This document shows, piece after piece, positions 27,349-36,349 of a stretch of 64,000 bases of DNA (the stretch's first letter is position 1; every line of letters starts with the position of its first letter). A program made the translations under genes and the position numbers. The notes beneath the pieces are model-generated. The model ran no database searches, was not told the DNA's origin, and saw only the letters and a program-made list of their open reading frames with translations. Origin of the DNA: Clostridia bacterium. GTDB taxonomy: Bacteria > Bacillota > Clostridia > Christensenellales > Borkfalkiaceae. The DNA lies in the NCBI GenBank assembly GCA_029059705.1, contig JAIDVM010000015.1, positions 62,001-126,000 on the forward strand, given 5' to 3'.

Positions 27349-29721
27349 ATGGCAGATTTTAAGACTGTTAAAAACTTAATCGACCCGCATAAGGAACCGG
27401 ATAAACAGTTCTTTACGGACTTGCTCGACGGCGAAAAACAACAAGCTTACGAAAACGAGCACATTAACGCCGTTATGCTCATGTTAAAGGCGCTGTATAT
27501 CTCGCGGCTGCGGTTAAAAATCATACGGTTAAAGGAAGAGCGCGAAGAGCTTAAAAAATCACCCGATTACGACGCGGAAAAATATAAAAGGACGCTCGAA
27601 ATCAACGCCGAAATAACCCGCCTTAACAAAAAAACCGAAGAATACAAGCCCTTTTTTGACGAGCCTTATTTTGCCAGAATGGACGTGACCGACGAAAAAG
27701 AGGGCTATAACAGCTATTATATCGGCAAGCGCGGCGACGAAGGGCTTGAAATAGTCGACTGGCGCGCCCCGCTCGCCCAAAAATACTACCAAAAAAGCCG
27801 CACGAGCTTTTCGATAAACGATTACGACTACAAGCTGGTTTTGCGCCGCGCTTTGCGTACGGGCAAGGGTAAAGTGCTCGACGTGAAAAACGAGTATTTA
27901 AACCTTTCCGACTACCTCACCAAAGAGGAGATAGGCGGGCGCGACGAGGCTTTGGTTTTCGACCCGTTTTTAAAGGAAATTCTGCGCACCCGCAAGGAAA
28001 AGCAGGAAATCTGCGACATAATCGAAACCATTCAGGAAAAGCAGTTCGAAATAATAACTCTGCCCGAAGAAGACAGGTTCATTTTGCAGGGCGTTGCGGG
28101 CAGCGGCAAAACCATGATACTTTTGCACCGTCTTTCGTATATCATGTACAACAACGAAAGCGTGCGCCCCACCGACGTGTTGGTAATCACCCCGTCCGAT
28201 TCGTTTAACGCGTTCATCGACGAGCTTTCGCAGGTTTTAGAGCTGCAAAAAGTTAAAACCAGCACGTTGGAGAGGTACTTTATCAACCTTTTGAAGAGTA
28301 CGGGGCTCGAAGTCGAAAGCAAAATAAACTTCTCCGCGCCCGTGCCCGAAAGCTATTTAAGCTATATCTATTCCCCCGCGTTCGTAAAGGACGTCGAGGC
28401 AAAGCTTTCTAAAATTTTCGACGGCGTTTACGGCATGTTTGCCGCGGACGACTGCCGCGGAGTAATCGACGGGGTTTTGGCAGTTTGCGAAGAACAGATT
28501 GAAGAGTACGAAAAGCTTAAAAACGCGGGCTTGCGCGTGCGCCGCTGCGTGCTCGGCGAAATAAAGGAAAAGCCCGACGGCGGACTTTATTATACAAAGC
28601 AGTTCCGCTATATGTTCAACTGCATTCTGGATTTAAAGGAATTTCTTTCGCTCGTGTTTACGGACGACAGAATGAAGGGCTATGCCTATTTCTACCGTCA
28701 GCTCCTTTCTTTTTATAAATCAATAAAATTTTTGCGCCGCTATTCAAATAAAATCTGTCAAACGGCGGTGGAAGATTTGTCGCGGCTTTTAGAATCCGTC
28801 GAAAAGGAAATAACCGACTTAAAACGCTATAAAATGAAGTTGGGCGCAACCGAAGTGCTTACCTATGCCGACGGAATTGAAAAGCGCGAACAGCTTAAAA
28901 CCGAGATTAGCGCCGCAATATGCGCCGTTGAACGCATTTTAAGCGGGTTTTCGGTCTTTTACGATTTTGCCGACGTTTTGCGCGGCGAAACCTATTTCAC
29001 CGCAATCGGCAAGTGTGAAAACACGGCGGACATTTTAAGATTTTTCTATAAGGAAACCGTGCGCAAGGCAAAGCAGAAATACGGCGTTGCCTTAAAGCCG
29101 TTAATAAAAAGCGACCCGTTTTCTATGTGCTTATTGCTGACCCGCCTCGGCTTTAACCTTTCGCCGAAGTATTCCTTTATTTTCGTCGACGAGGCGCAGG
29201 ACGTTTCCCCCGCCGAATACGGGGTGTTAAAAGCGGTAAACGACAGAGCGGTTTTTAATATTTTCGGCGACTTAAAGCAAAATATCACCCCGTGGCGCGG
29301 CATAAAAAACTGGGAGGAAATAGGTTACAAGCTTTATAATTTAAAGTTAAACTACCGCAATACCGATAAAATAGTCAGCTTCGTTTCGCAAAATCTCGGC
29401 ATAGACATGCAGTCGATAGGCTTCGAGGGTACGGAGGTGGAGCGCGTTTCGCCGCGCGCCGTTACAAGCTGGCTCAACGAAAAAAACGGGCTTAAAGCCG
29501 TGATATGCACGTGGCAATCGCTTTTTAAATACTCAAAAAAGATTTATAACGTAATAAGCGAAACGGGCAAAATTTCGAAAACCAAAATTAATTTAATGAC
29601 GGTTTACGAAAGCAAGGGGCTTGAATTCACCGCCGTTGCCGTCGCCGACGCCGACATGACGGTAAACGAAAAGTATATTGCGTACACCCGCGCTTTAAAA
29701 AATCTGGCAATTATAAATTAA
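27349..29721 (+). CDS. helD: HelD-type UvrD-like helicase, RNA polymerase recycling factor
   Basis: 790 residues from the ATG at 27349; the earlier TTG reading coincides with the -35 box. An N-terminal coiled coil (residues 40-85, RLRLKIIRLKEEREELKK) and a DWRAPLAQKYY motif fit HelD. Walker A is GVAGSGKTM near residue 246, Walker B FIFVDEAQDVSP near 613, and motif VI-like AYTRAL closes the protein. HelD removes stalled RNA polymerase from DNA. It is a single-gene unit. Confidence 0.85.
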   Translation: MADFKTVKNLIDPHKEPDKQFFTDLLDGEKQQAYENEHINAVMLMLKALYISRLRLKIIRLKEEREELKKSPDYDAEKYKRTLEINAEITRLNKKTEEYKPFFDEPYFARMDVTDEKEGYNSYYIGKRGDEGLEIVDWRAPLAQKYYQKSRTSFSINDYDYKLVLRRALRTGKGKVLDVKNEYLNLSDYLTKEEIGGRDEALVFDPFLKEILRTRKEKQEICDIIETIQEKQFEIITLPEEDRFILQGVAGSGKTMILLHRLSYIMYNNESVRPTDVLVITPSDSFNAFIDELSQVLELQKVKTSTLERYFINLLKSTGLEVESKINFSAPVPESYLSYIYSPAFVKDVEAKLSKIFDGVYGMFAADDCRGVIDGVLAVCEEQIEEYEKLKNAGLRVRRCVLGEIKEKPDGGLYYTKQFRYMFNCILDLKEFLSLVFTDDRMKGYAYFYRQLLSFYKSIKFLRRYSNKICQTAVEDLSRLLESVEKEITDLKRYKMKLGATEVLTYADGIEKREQLKTEISAAICAVERILSGFSVFYDFADVLRGETYFTAIGKCENTADILRFFYKETVRKAKQKYGVALKPLIKSDPFSMCLLLTRLGFNLSPKYSFIFVDEAQDVSPAEYGVLKAVNDRAVFNIFGDLKQNITPWRGIKNWEEIGYKLYNLKLNYRNTDKIVSFVSQNLGIDMQSIGFEGTEVERVSPRAVTSWLNEKNGLKAVICTWQSLFKYSKKIYNVISETGKISKTKINLMTVYESKGLEFTAVAVADADMTVNEKYIAYTRALKNLAIIN

Positions 29722-29752
29722 ACGCGCAACGGCAATAAAATTATTTATTCGC

Positions 29753-29781
29753 TTGTCTAATCCTTTAAAAAGTGGTACAAT
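29753..29781 (+). promoter_or_regulatory. Promoter of the DUF4011 helicase gene
   Basis: TTGTCT (29753-29758), a 17-base spacer and TACAAT (29776-29781). Confidence 0.65.
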
Positions 29782-29827
29782 CAAGAAGAATATTTTAGTC
29801 GCATATCCGTGCGAAAGAGGGGCATAT

Positions 29828-32800
29828 ATGGCAGCTAAAAACAAAAAGCAAATCGATACGATAGAAATCGAGGGCGAACTTTTAAACGTCGTCGGCTACG
29901 CAACCTATTATTCGCGTTTGCCGCTGTTTACTTCGTTTAAAATCTTTAACACCGCCACCGAAAGCGCGCGTGATTTAACCGTTGTTGTCACGGGCAGCAC
30001 AAAGCTCATTTTGCCGTGCGAGGTTAAAATTGAAGAAATTCCCAACGAAAGCAGCGTCGAGGTCAGCTTCCCCGCCCTTTTAAACCCCAAATATCTTGCC
30101 GAAACCGAAGAGGTTGAGGTGTGCACCGTAGGGGTAAAGCTTCTTTCGGGCACGGATATCGTCTGTTCGCTGTCGGCGGAGGTAACGGCAATCCCCATCG
30201 ATTGCTGGAGCGGGCTTTCGGGCAACGCCGAAATGCTTGCGTCCTTCGTACGCCCCAAGCTTTCCGACTGCCAAAAGATTTTGGCGGAGGCGGGCCTGCA
30301 GCTTAGAACGTGGGGTTATTCGTCCGAGTTTTCGGGCTACGCCGGCACGGACAAAAGCGGCGTGCGCGGCGCGGCTGCGGCGGTTTACGCGGCAATCCAC
30401 CGCTTAAATATAGAGGGCGAGCCTTTGGAGGATTTAACCGCCTTCACCCGCACGGGGGATATTACCGAAATTTTAAAAAGCAAGGCGGCAACGCCCCTTC
30501 AAATGGCGCTTTTTGTTGCAAGCTGCTTCGAGGCGGCAAAATTAAACCCGCTCATTTTAATAGGCAAAAACCGCGTAGGGGTGGGAGTATGGCTTGCCGA
30601 AAGCTGTTTCTCGTCAGCTTCGCAGGACGACATGCAGCTGCTCGATAAATACGTTTCGGAGGGTGTGAACAACATAACCGTTTTCGAGACGGAGGATTTG
30701 TTCGCCCACAAAAACGCCAGTTACGCCACCAGCGAGGCGCACGCAATTTCAAGGCTTCGCGGCGGCGATTACGAAATTTGCATAGATATAAAGCGTTGCC
30801 GCATAGGCGGAATTTATCCCATGCCCTTAAAGGTTAAAACCGCGGCGGGTTACGAGTTGCTTTCGGAAAGCAGCTTTTCCTACGACGTGCGCCCCGAAGA
30901 GGTAATCGACGCTTCGAAATACGTTTACGACAAGGCGGCTTCAAAGGATTCCAACTGGCAGCGCCGCCTTTTGGACTTATCCTTAAAAAACAACCTTTTA
31001 AACTTCCGCTACCGCCGCGACTGCCTGCACCTTTTAAGCGCGGAGCTTTCGGAATTCTGCCAAAAGATAGAAGAAAAGGGCAAGTTCAACCTTTTGCCCG
31101 TTGCTGCGCCCATTAAAGACGCCGTTTACTTCGGCACAAGCAAAGAAGTTTTCAGCATGGCGGAGCTAATTCGCCTTGAAATGCGTTCGGGCAAAATCCG
31201 CTGCACTTCGTCAGCCGAAACCTTGCAGGAGGTTGCGGGCACGCTCATAAGAAAGGCCCGCTCCGCCGAAGAAGAGGCGGGCGCAAAAACGTTATATCTC
31301 GCGCTCGGCTTTTTAAAGTGGAAGCACGAGGACGACAGAGAGGATAAATACGCGCCCCTCGCGCTTTTACCCGTAACCGTAAAACGCCTTAAAACGCAGG
31401 GCGTGGTTTTGGAAACGGGCGAGGAATACGAAGTAAACACAACCCTTTTGGAATTTTTAAAGCAGGAATTCGGAATAGATATCCGCGGCGTAGAGGGCAA
31501 GGGGCTTTCGCCCAAGGAAATAATCGCCGTATTCCGCGCAAAAACGGCAAACATGAAGGGCTGGTACGTTTACGAGGACGTATACTTGTCGCAGTTCACC
31601 TTTGCAAGATACGCAATGTGGGCGGACGTAAAAAACAACGTTAAGCTCTATTCCAAAAACCCGCTTGTCGCAAGTTTGATTTCAAACGTAAACAAGCTTG
31701 GCGAAAGCAAGACGGAAGCGATAAGCGAGGACGACGGCGACCCCTGCGATATCCTTGTCCCGCTCCCCTGCGACAGCACCCAATACGCGGCGGTTGCCCG
31801 CTCGCAAACGGGCGCGTCGTTCGTTTTGCACGGGCCTCCGGGCACGGGCAAAAGCCAAACGATTACAAACATAATCGCAAACGCAGTCGCCCACGGCAAA
31901 CGCGTGCTGTTCGTCGCCGAAAAACAGGCGGCGTTGCAGGTAGTTAAAAAACGCCTTGTCGAAACCGGCATAGGCGAATTCTGCATGGAGCTTCATTCCG
32001 GCAAGTCTGCCGACAAGAGCGAAATTATAAGAAACATCGAAAACACGCTTTCGCTGACCGCCGAAAACGACGACGATAAGTTTGCGGCAACGGGCGGAAG
32101 AATAACCGAAACCCGCGCGGCTCTCCGTGCGCCCCTTGCGGCGCTCCACAAAAAGCGCAGGCTGGGCGTTTCCGTTTACGAGGGAATAGTCTATTATCTG
32201 CAAAACAAGGACGCGCCCGAGCTTTTAAACATTGAAAGCACCTTTTACGACAGCTTGACAAAGGAAAAGCTTGCCGAGTGCGAAAACATGCTGACCACCG
32301 CGCAGGCGGCGGCAAAGGAGTGCGGCGGGGTTTACCGTTCGCCGTTCTCCGAGGTTAAGCTCACAGAGTGCGACGAAAAGACGAAAACGGCGGTGCTCTG
32401 CGCCTCCGGCGTGGTGCTTGCCGAGCTTAAACACTTCAAAAACTACCTCGGCATGTTTTTGGAAACGTTCAACCAAAAGGTAAGCAAATTCACCTATAAA
32501 AAGCTTGAAAATTTAATCGCCGTCGCCACCGTTTTAAAGGAGGACGGCTTAAAGGCGTTTTTTACCTGCAACGAGGACGAGCTTTATAAATTCTACAACG
32601 CAAATTTAAGGTACGACAAAGAAACAAAGCATTGGCTCAAACACTTTAAATATTTGCCCGACCTCGACAAATACGGCGCGGAGCTTGAAAAAGAGCTTGA
32701 CAACTGGGGCGAAAATTACCGCTCCTCGCGCACCGTTTTGCAGGTGTTAAAGCGCATAAACCGCTGCGGCGGGCAGGTTACCGAAAAGGAAGAGCTGGAG

Positions 32801-35446
32801 TGGGTTCGCCGCGCCTTGGAAATCGATAAGTCCCGCAATATGCTGCTTTCAAACACGAATTTAAGCGCAAACTTTACGGGCTTTGGCGGCATAAACGAAA
32901 AGAAGCGCGTAGAATTTATGCGCCCTATATACGAGTTCCACAAGCTCTGCGCCGAAACGTTTATGGACTACAACGCCGACGCGTTCAACAGCGTTTGTGT
33001 AAAATCGCAGGGCGGCGCGTTAAAGCCCCTCATAGTCGGGTTAATCAACGCGGCAACGTCCTTCGTCCGCGCGGCGGACAGCTATTTAAAGACGGTAAAA
33101 GCCGAAAAAACCGCCTATGTGGACGAGGACGTCTTCGAGTGCTACACCAAAAAATGCACCGCGCTCATCGACAATATAGACATGCTCCCCGCGTGGTGCA
33201 TGTACAAGCAAACGGCTAAAAAGTTAAACGAATACGGCTTAACCTTTATGACCGACGCAATGGAAAGCGGCAAAATTTCGGGCAAGCAGCTTTTGTCCGC
33301 CTTCCGCAAAAACGTTTACCGTAACTTCATTCAAACCAACATACCCGCGGACGAAAGTCTTGCGGCGTTCTCGGCAAGCGTTCTCGACGAAAACGCGGCA
33401 ATCTTCTCGCAGCTTTTAGAAGAATTTTCGCGCCTCACCAAACAAAAAATCCGCTCAACCTTAATTTCAAGGCTGCCCGCGCCCGAAACCGAAGGCGCGC
33501 TCGCGCTCGAACTTATGACCTTCCAACGCAAAATAAAGGGCAATATAAGGGGGGTAAACCTCCGCACGATATTCGCGGAAATCCCCGAGCTTTTAAAGGT
33601 AGTTGCGCCGTGCATGCTCATGAGCCCCAACACCGTTTCGCAGTATTTGCCCGCCGACCCCGAGCTTTTCGACCTCGTCATCTTCGACGAAGCTTCGCAA
33701 ATGCCCACGTGCGAAGCCGTTCCTTCGCTCGCAAGGGCAAAGAGCGCAATCATCGTCGGCGACCCCAAGCAAATGCCGCCCACGGCTTTCTTTACGGGCT
33801 TCGGCGCAGACGAAGACCACCCCGAAGCCGAGGATTTGGAAAGCGTTTTGGAAGACTGCCTCGCTTTGGGCATGCCCGAAATGCACCTTATCTGGCACTA
33901 CCGTTCCAAGCACGAAAGCCTTATAGCTTTTTCAAACATAACTTATTATTCCTCGCGCCTTTGCACCTTCCCCTCGCCCGACGCGCTCGACAGCAAGGTC
34001 ACGCTCCGCTATATCGAAAACGGAGTTTACGAGCGCGGTTCAACAAAGTGCAACAAGGAGGAGGCGGAAGCGCTCGTGCAGGAGGTTATCCGCCGCTTAA
34101 AGGACGAGCGTTTGCGCCGTTCCAGCATAGGTATAGTAACCTTCTCCACGCCCCAGCAGGTATACGTCGAAAGGCTGCTATCCAAAGAAATTATTAAGCG
34201 CGGACTTGAGGAAGCGGCTTACGAGCGCGAAGAACCGTTATTCGTTAAAAACTTGGAAAACGTTCAGGGCGACGAGAGGGACGTGATTTTATTCTCCGTC
34301 TGCTACGGTCCCGACAAAATGGGCAAAATTTCACTTAACTTCGGCCCCTTAAACCAGTTCGGCGGCTGGCGCAGGCTTAACGTTGCCGTTTCCCGCGCAA
34401 GGGAAGAAATGCTCGTTTTCTCGTCCATGCGCTATTCCATGATAGACCTCTCGCGCACAACCTCGCGCGGCGTGGCGGGGCTTAAAGCCTTTTTGGAATT
34501 TGCCGAAAAGGGCAGGTCTAACATTTCGGTAAAGTCAAACGACATAATCTTAAACAAGCAGGGCATAGGCAAATTCATTGCCGAAGAGCTTCAAAGCTAC
34601 GGCTACGAATGCCGTTGCAACGTCGGCGTTTCCGACTTCAAGCTTGACGTCGCCGTCGTCAACCCCAAAAACAAGCACGAATTCATTTTGGCAGTTCTCT
34701 GCGACGGCGCAACCAAATTCTCGGTTAAAGACCGTTCCGTAATGCAGGCGCAAACCTTAAAACGCAACAACTGGAACGTTTACCGCCTTTATTCGATAAA
34801 CTTTTTCAACAACCCCAAGCGCGAAATCAAAAAATTAAAGGACTATCTTGATAGATTAACCGCCGACGGCAAGCCCGCGCAAATTAACTTCAAAAAGCCT
34901 TACCGCACGGTTAAGTACGAAGAAAAAACGGTTGACCCCGCATATATTTTAAGCGGCGAAAACGACGCCGAGGTTACAAGGGCGATAAAAGCGGTTGTCA
35001 CCGCCGAAGAACCTGTATCACAGCAGTTTTTAACGGAGCGCACACTGTCGCTGTTCGGAATCGAAAAATGCGGCGTAAAGCTCCAAAACAAGCTGCGCGC
35101 GCTGACAGAAGCCTGCAACTTCCCCTCCGCGCAAATGCTCGGCAACGTCTATTACTTCAAAACGGACAAGTTCGGTGCGTTCGATAAATACAGAGTGGAA
35201 GAGGGAACTTCGTTCCGCTCCAAGGATACCGACTACACCCCGTTTGACGTAATTTCTTTAATTAAGGGAATTTTAATCAGCAAAGTCAGCGTTTACCTCG
35301 ACGAGCTTATCCCCGCCGTGTTAAAGGAGCTGAAAGTCCCCCGCGCAACCGCGCAGCTTTCTTCCTTCGTCCTCGCGTGCGTGGAAGAGGGGGTAACCCG
35401 CGGCTTGTTAATCCGCTCCGTCTCCGACAGAATTTCCCTCGCCTAA
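29828..35446 (+). CDS. Giant SF1 helicase: DUF4011, AAA_11/12, MTES_1575-like nuclease fold, DUF3320
   Basis: 1872 residues from the ATG at 29828 (AGAGGGG upstream). Order: an N-terminal beta-rich domain, DUF4011 (RRLLDLSLKNNLLNFRY near 378-395), Walker A LHGPPGTGKSQT near 667, a long helical insert, Walker B FDEASQMP near 1281, helicase motifs NVQGDERDVILFS and LNVAVSRARE, then a vsr/MTES_1575-type nuclease fold (residues about 1577-1680) and a C-terminal DUF3320 helical region. The nuclease motif usually written ECDG reads LCDG here (residues 1624-1627), so cleavage activity is doubtful. Such proteins are often found in defence or mobile contexts, but this one stands alone with housekeeping neighbours; DNA or RNA substrate unknown. 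Confidence 0.8.
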   Translation: MAAKNKKQIDTIEIEGELLNVVGYATYYSRLPLFTSFKIFNTATESARDLTVVVTGSTKLILPCEVKIEEIPNESSVEVSFPALLNPKYLAETEEVEVCTVGVKLLSGTDIVCSLSAEVTAIPIDCWSGLSGNAEMLASFVRPKLSDCQKILAEAGLQLRTWGYSSEFSGYAGTDKSGVRGAAAAVYAAIHRLNIEGEPLEDLTAFTRTGDITEILKSKAATPLQMALFVASCFEAAKLNPLILIGKNRVGVGVWLAESCFSSASQDDMQLLDKYVSEGVNNITVFETEDLFAHKNASYATSEAHAISRLRGGDYEICIDIKRCRIGGIYPMPLKVKTAAGYELLSESSFSYDVRPEEVIDASKYVYDKAASKDSNWQRRLLDLSLKNNLLNFRYRRDCLHLLSAELSEFCQKIEEKGKFNLLPVAAPIKDAVYFGTSKEVFSMAELIRLEMRSGKIRCTSSAETLQEVAGTLIRKARSAEEEAGAKTLYLALGFLKWKHEDDREDKYAPLALLPVTVKRLKTQGVVLETGEEYEVNTTLLEFLKQEFGIDIRGVEGKGLSPKEIIAVFRAKTANMKGWYVYEDVYLSQFTFARYAMWADVKNNVKLYSKNPLVASLISNVNKLGESKTEAISEDDGDPCDILVPLPCDSTQYAAVARSQTGASFVLHGPPGTGKSQTITNIIANAVAHGKRVLFVAEKQAALQVVKKRLVETGIGEFCMELHSGKSADKSEIIRNIENTLSLTAENDDDKFAATGGRITETRAALRAPLAALHKKRRLGVSVYEGIVYYLQNKDAPELLNIESTFYDSLTKEKLAECENMLTTAQAAAKECGGVYRSPFSEVKLTECDEKTKTAVLCASGVVLAELKHFKNYLGMFLETFNQKVSKFTYKKLENLIAVATVLKEDGLKAFFTCNEDELYKFYNANLRYDKETKHWLKHFKYLPDLDKYGAELEKELDNWGENYRSSRTVLQVLKRINRCGGQVTEKEELEWVRRALEIDKSRNMLLSNTNLSANFTGFGGINEKKRVEFMRPIYEFHKLCAETFMDYNADAFNSVCVKSQGGALKPLIVGLINAATSFVRAADSYLKTVKAEKTAYVDEDVFECYTKKCTALIDNIDMLPAWCMYKQTAKKLNEYGLTFMTDAMESGKISGKQLLSAFRKNVYRNFIQTNIPADESLAAFSASVLDENAAIFSQLLEEFSRLTKQKIRSTLISRLPAPETEGALALELMTFQRKIKGNIRGVNLRTIFAEIPELLKVVAPCMLMSPNTVSQYLPADPELFDLVIFDEASQMPTCEAVPSLARAKSAIIVGDPKQMPPTAFFTGFGADEDHPEAEDLESVLEDCLALGMPEMHLIWHYRSKHESLIAFSNITYYSSRLCTFPSPDALDSKVTLRYIENGVYERGSTKCNKEEAEALVQEVIRRLKDERLRRSSIGIVTFSTPQQVYVERLLSKEIIKRGLEEAAYEREEPLFVKNLENVQGDERDVILFSVCYGPDKMGKISLNFGPLNQFGGWRRLNVAVSRAREEMLVFSSMRYSMIDLSRTTSRGVAGLKAFLEFAEKGRSNISVKSNDIILNKQGIGKFIAEELQSYGYECRCNVGVSDFKLDVAVVNPKNKHEFILAVLCDGATKFSVKDRSVMQAQTLKRNNWNVYRLYSINFFNNPKREIKKLKDYLDRLTADGKPAQINFKKPYRTVKYEEKTVDPAYILSGENDAEVTRAIKAVVTAEEPVSQQFLTERTLSLFGIEKCGVKLQNKLRALTEACNFPSAQMLGNVYYFKTDKFGAFDKYRVEEGTSFRSKDTDYTPFDVISLIKGILISKVSVYLDELIPAVLKELKVPRATAQLSSFVLACVEEGVTRGLLIRSVSDRISLA

Positions 35447-35466
35447 AACGCATATATGCGTTTTTA
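35444..35466 (+). terminator. Minimal R2: 20-bp palindromic terminator after the DUF4011 helicase
   Basis: AAAACGCATA directly followed by TATGCGTTTT makes a perfect palindrome and then a T run. It has the same ends as R2 copies with the interior missing; the gene's TAA is its first three bases. Confidence 0.8.
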
Positions 35467-35483
35467 TGTAACCGTTTCCGCCC

Positions 35484-35565
35484 TTGTCATTCTGGCGTAG
35501 TATGCTTTGTCGTTCCGCCTTGTCATTCTGAGGCTTGCCGAAGAATCTTTTTGCGCAAAAATAAC
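35484..35565 (+). repeat. R1 dispersed repeats (two units)
   Basis: A degraded unit begins at 35484 (TGTCATTCTGGCG). A full unit at 35521 reads TGTCATTCTGAGGCTTGCCG then AAGAATC with the TTTTTGCGCAAAAA palindrome at its 3' end. Confidence 0.8.
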
Positions 35566-35572
35566 CGCAACA

Positions 35573-35603
35573 AAAAGCCCGCGATTGAAAATCGCGGGCT
35601 TTT
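35573..35603. terminator. Hairpin terminator at left edge of the Xre cluster
   Basis: AAAAGCCCGCGATT, loop GAA, AATCGCGGGCTTTT. It ends the minus-strand Xre genes and is an exact inverted copy of the hairpin at 36623-36652. Confidence 0.85.
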
Positions 35604-35616
35604 AAATTATATTAAA

Positions 35617-35820
35617 TTAATCTTCCAAACCCAATAAATAATCGGCTGAAACTTCAAAATATTTTGCCAATACAATAATTGCGTTAATATTCGGCGTTCT
35701 TTCGCCGCTTTCCCAAAAAGAAATTGCGCTCTTGCTTAAATTAGTCGCTTTTGCAAGTTCAACTTGTGTTAAATTCTTTTCGGTTCTTAATTCTTTCAGT
35801 CTTTCCGCAAAAGTTTCCAT
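35617..35820 (-). CDS. Small Xre/HTH_3 regulator (third of cluster)
   Basis: 67 residues from the ATG at 35820; a longer reading overlaps the previous gene. A single HTH_3 fold: ERLKELRTEKNLTQVELAKATNLSKSAISFWESG-type recognition helix, ending VSADYLLGLED. It has no effector domain. It sits last in a run of three minus-strand Xre genes. Confidence 0.88.
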   Translation of the reverse strand: METFAERLKELRTEKNLTQVELAKATNLSKSAISFWESGERTPNINAIIVLAKYFEVSADYLLGLED

Positions 35821-35828
35821 AAAAAGCA

Positions 35829-36029
35829 CTATTCTTCCAAACCCAACAAATAATCGGCTGAAACGTCTAAACACTCGCACAAAAGATAAAGCGTTTCAAT
35901 ACTCGGATAAGTTCTGCCCGTTTTAAAATTCGAAATATTTTGCCTTGTTGTCTTGCAATATTTTGCAATTTCACTCTGCTTCATATCGGAATATTTAAGG
36001 CACTCGTTAAACCTTTCAGTAAATTTCAT
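35829..36029 (-). CDS. Small Xre/HTH_3 regulator (second of cluster)
   Basis: 66 residues, one HTH_3 domain (MKQSEIAKYCKTTRQNISNFKTG) ending DVSADYLLGLEE. It is spaced 7-8 bases from its neighbours, so the three are one operon. Its recognition helix differs from those of the flanking copies. Confidence 0.88.
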   Translation of the reverse strand: MKFTERFNECLKYSDMKQSEIAKYCKTTRQNISNFKTGRTYPSIETLYLLCECLDVSADYLLGLEE

Positions 36030-36036
36030 ATAATAA

Positions 36037-36249
36037 CTAATCTTTCAATCCCAACAAATCGGCTGGGTCTACATCAAGCAACAAACACAAATCCACAAAA
36101 GTCGGAATTGACGGCATAATGTCGCCTTTAACGTAATGTGCCACGCACGACGGCGAAACCGCGAGCATTTCGGCAAGTTTTGTCTGCGTAAGCCCGCTCG
36201 TTTTTATAGCGTCACTTATTCTCTTTTTAATCAGTTCTATATTCGCCAT
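36037..36249 (-). CDS. Small Xre/HTH_3 regulator (first of cluster)
   Basis: 70 residues, HTH_3 domain (LTQTKLAEMLAVSPSCVAHYVKG) ending DVDPADLLGLKD. First gene of the leftward operon and nearest to the divergent DUF6809 gene, so the best candidate to bind the palindromes at 36273-36317; this is inference. Confidence 0.88.
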   Translation of the reverse strand: MANIELIKKRISDAIKTSGLTQTKLAEMLAVSPSCVAHYVKGDIMPSIPTFVDLCLLLDVDPADLLGLKD

Positions 36250-36272
36250 AGCTTTGACCTTAATATTAATAT

Positions 36273-36287
36273 ATGATTATTAATCAT
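36273..36287. promoter_or_regulatory. Second operator-like palindrome, Xre/DUF6809 locus 1
   Basis: ATGATTATTAATCAT, a perfect 15-bp palindrome with the same TGATTA half-site core as the spacer operator 29 bp downstream (centre to centre). It lies on the Xre side of the intergenic region. Confidence 0.6.
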
Positions 36288-36294
36288 TAATTGC

Positions 36295-36323
36295 TTGACT
36301 TGTGATTATAAATCACATATAAT
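36295..36323 (+). promoter_or_regulatory. DUF6809 promoter whose whole spacer is a palindrome (locus 1)
   Basis: TTGACT (36295-36300) and TATAAT (36318-36323) flank exactly 17 bases, TGTGATTATAAATCACA, which form a perfect palindrome. A protein on this site would block RNA polymerase. Confidence 0.8.
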
Positions 36324-36349
36324 TAAGAAAAAGCATGAGGCGAGCTTAT

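Noticed and set aside
29828-35446. Calling the DUF4011 helicase a known antiphage system
   Set aside because: Domain make-up alone is suggestive, but no partner genes or defence island are visible.
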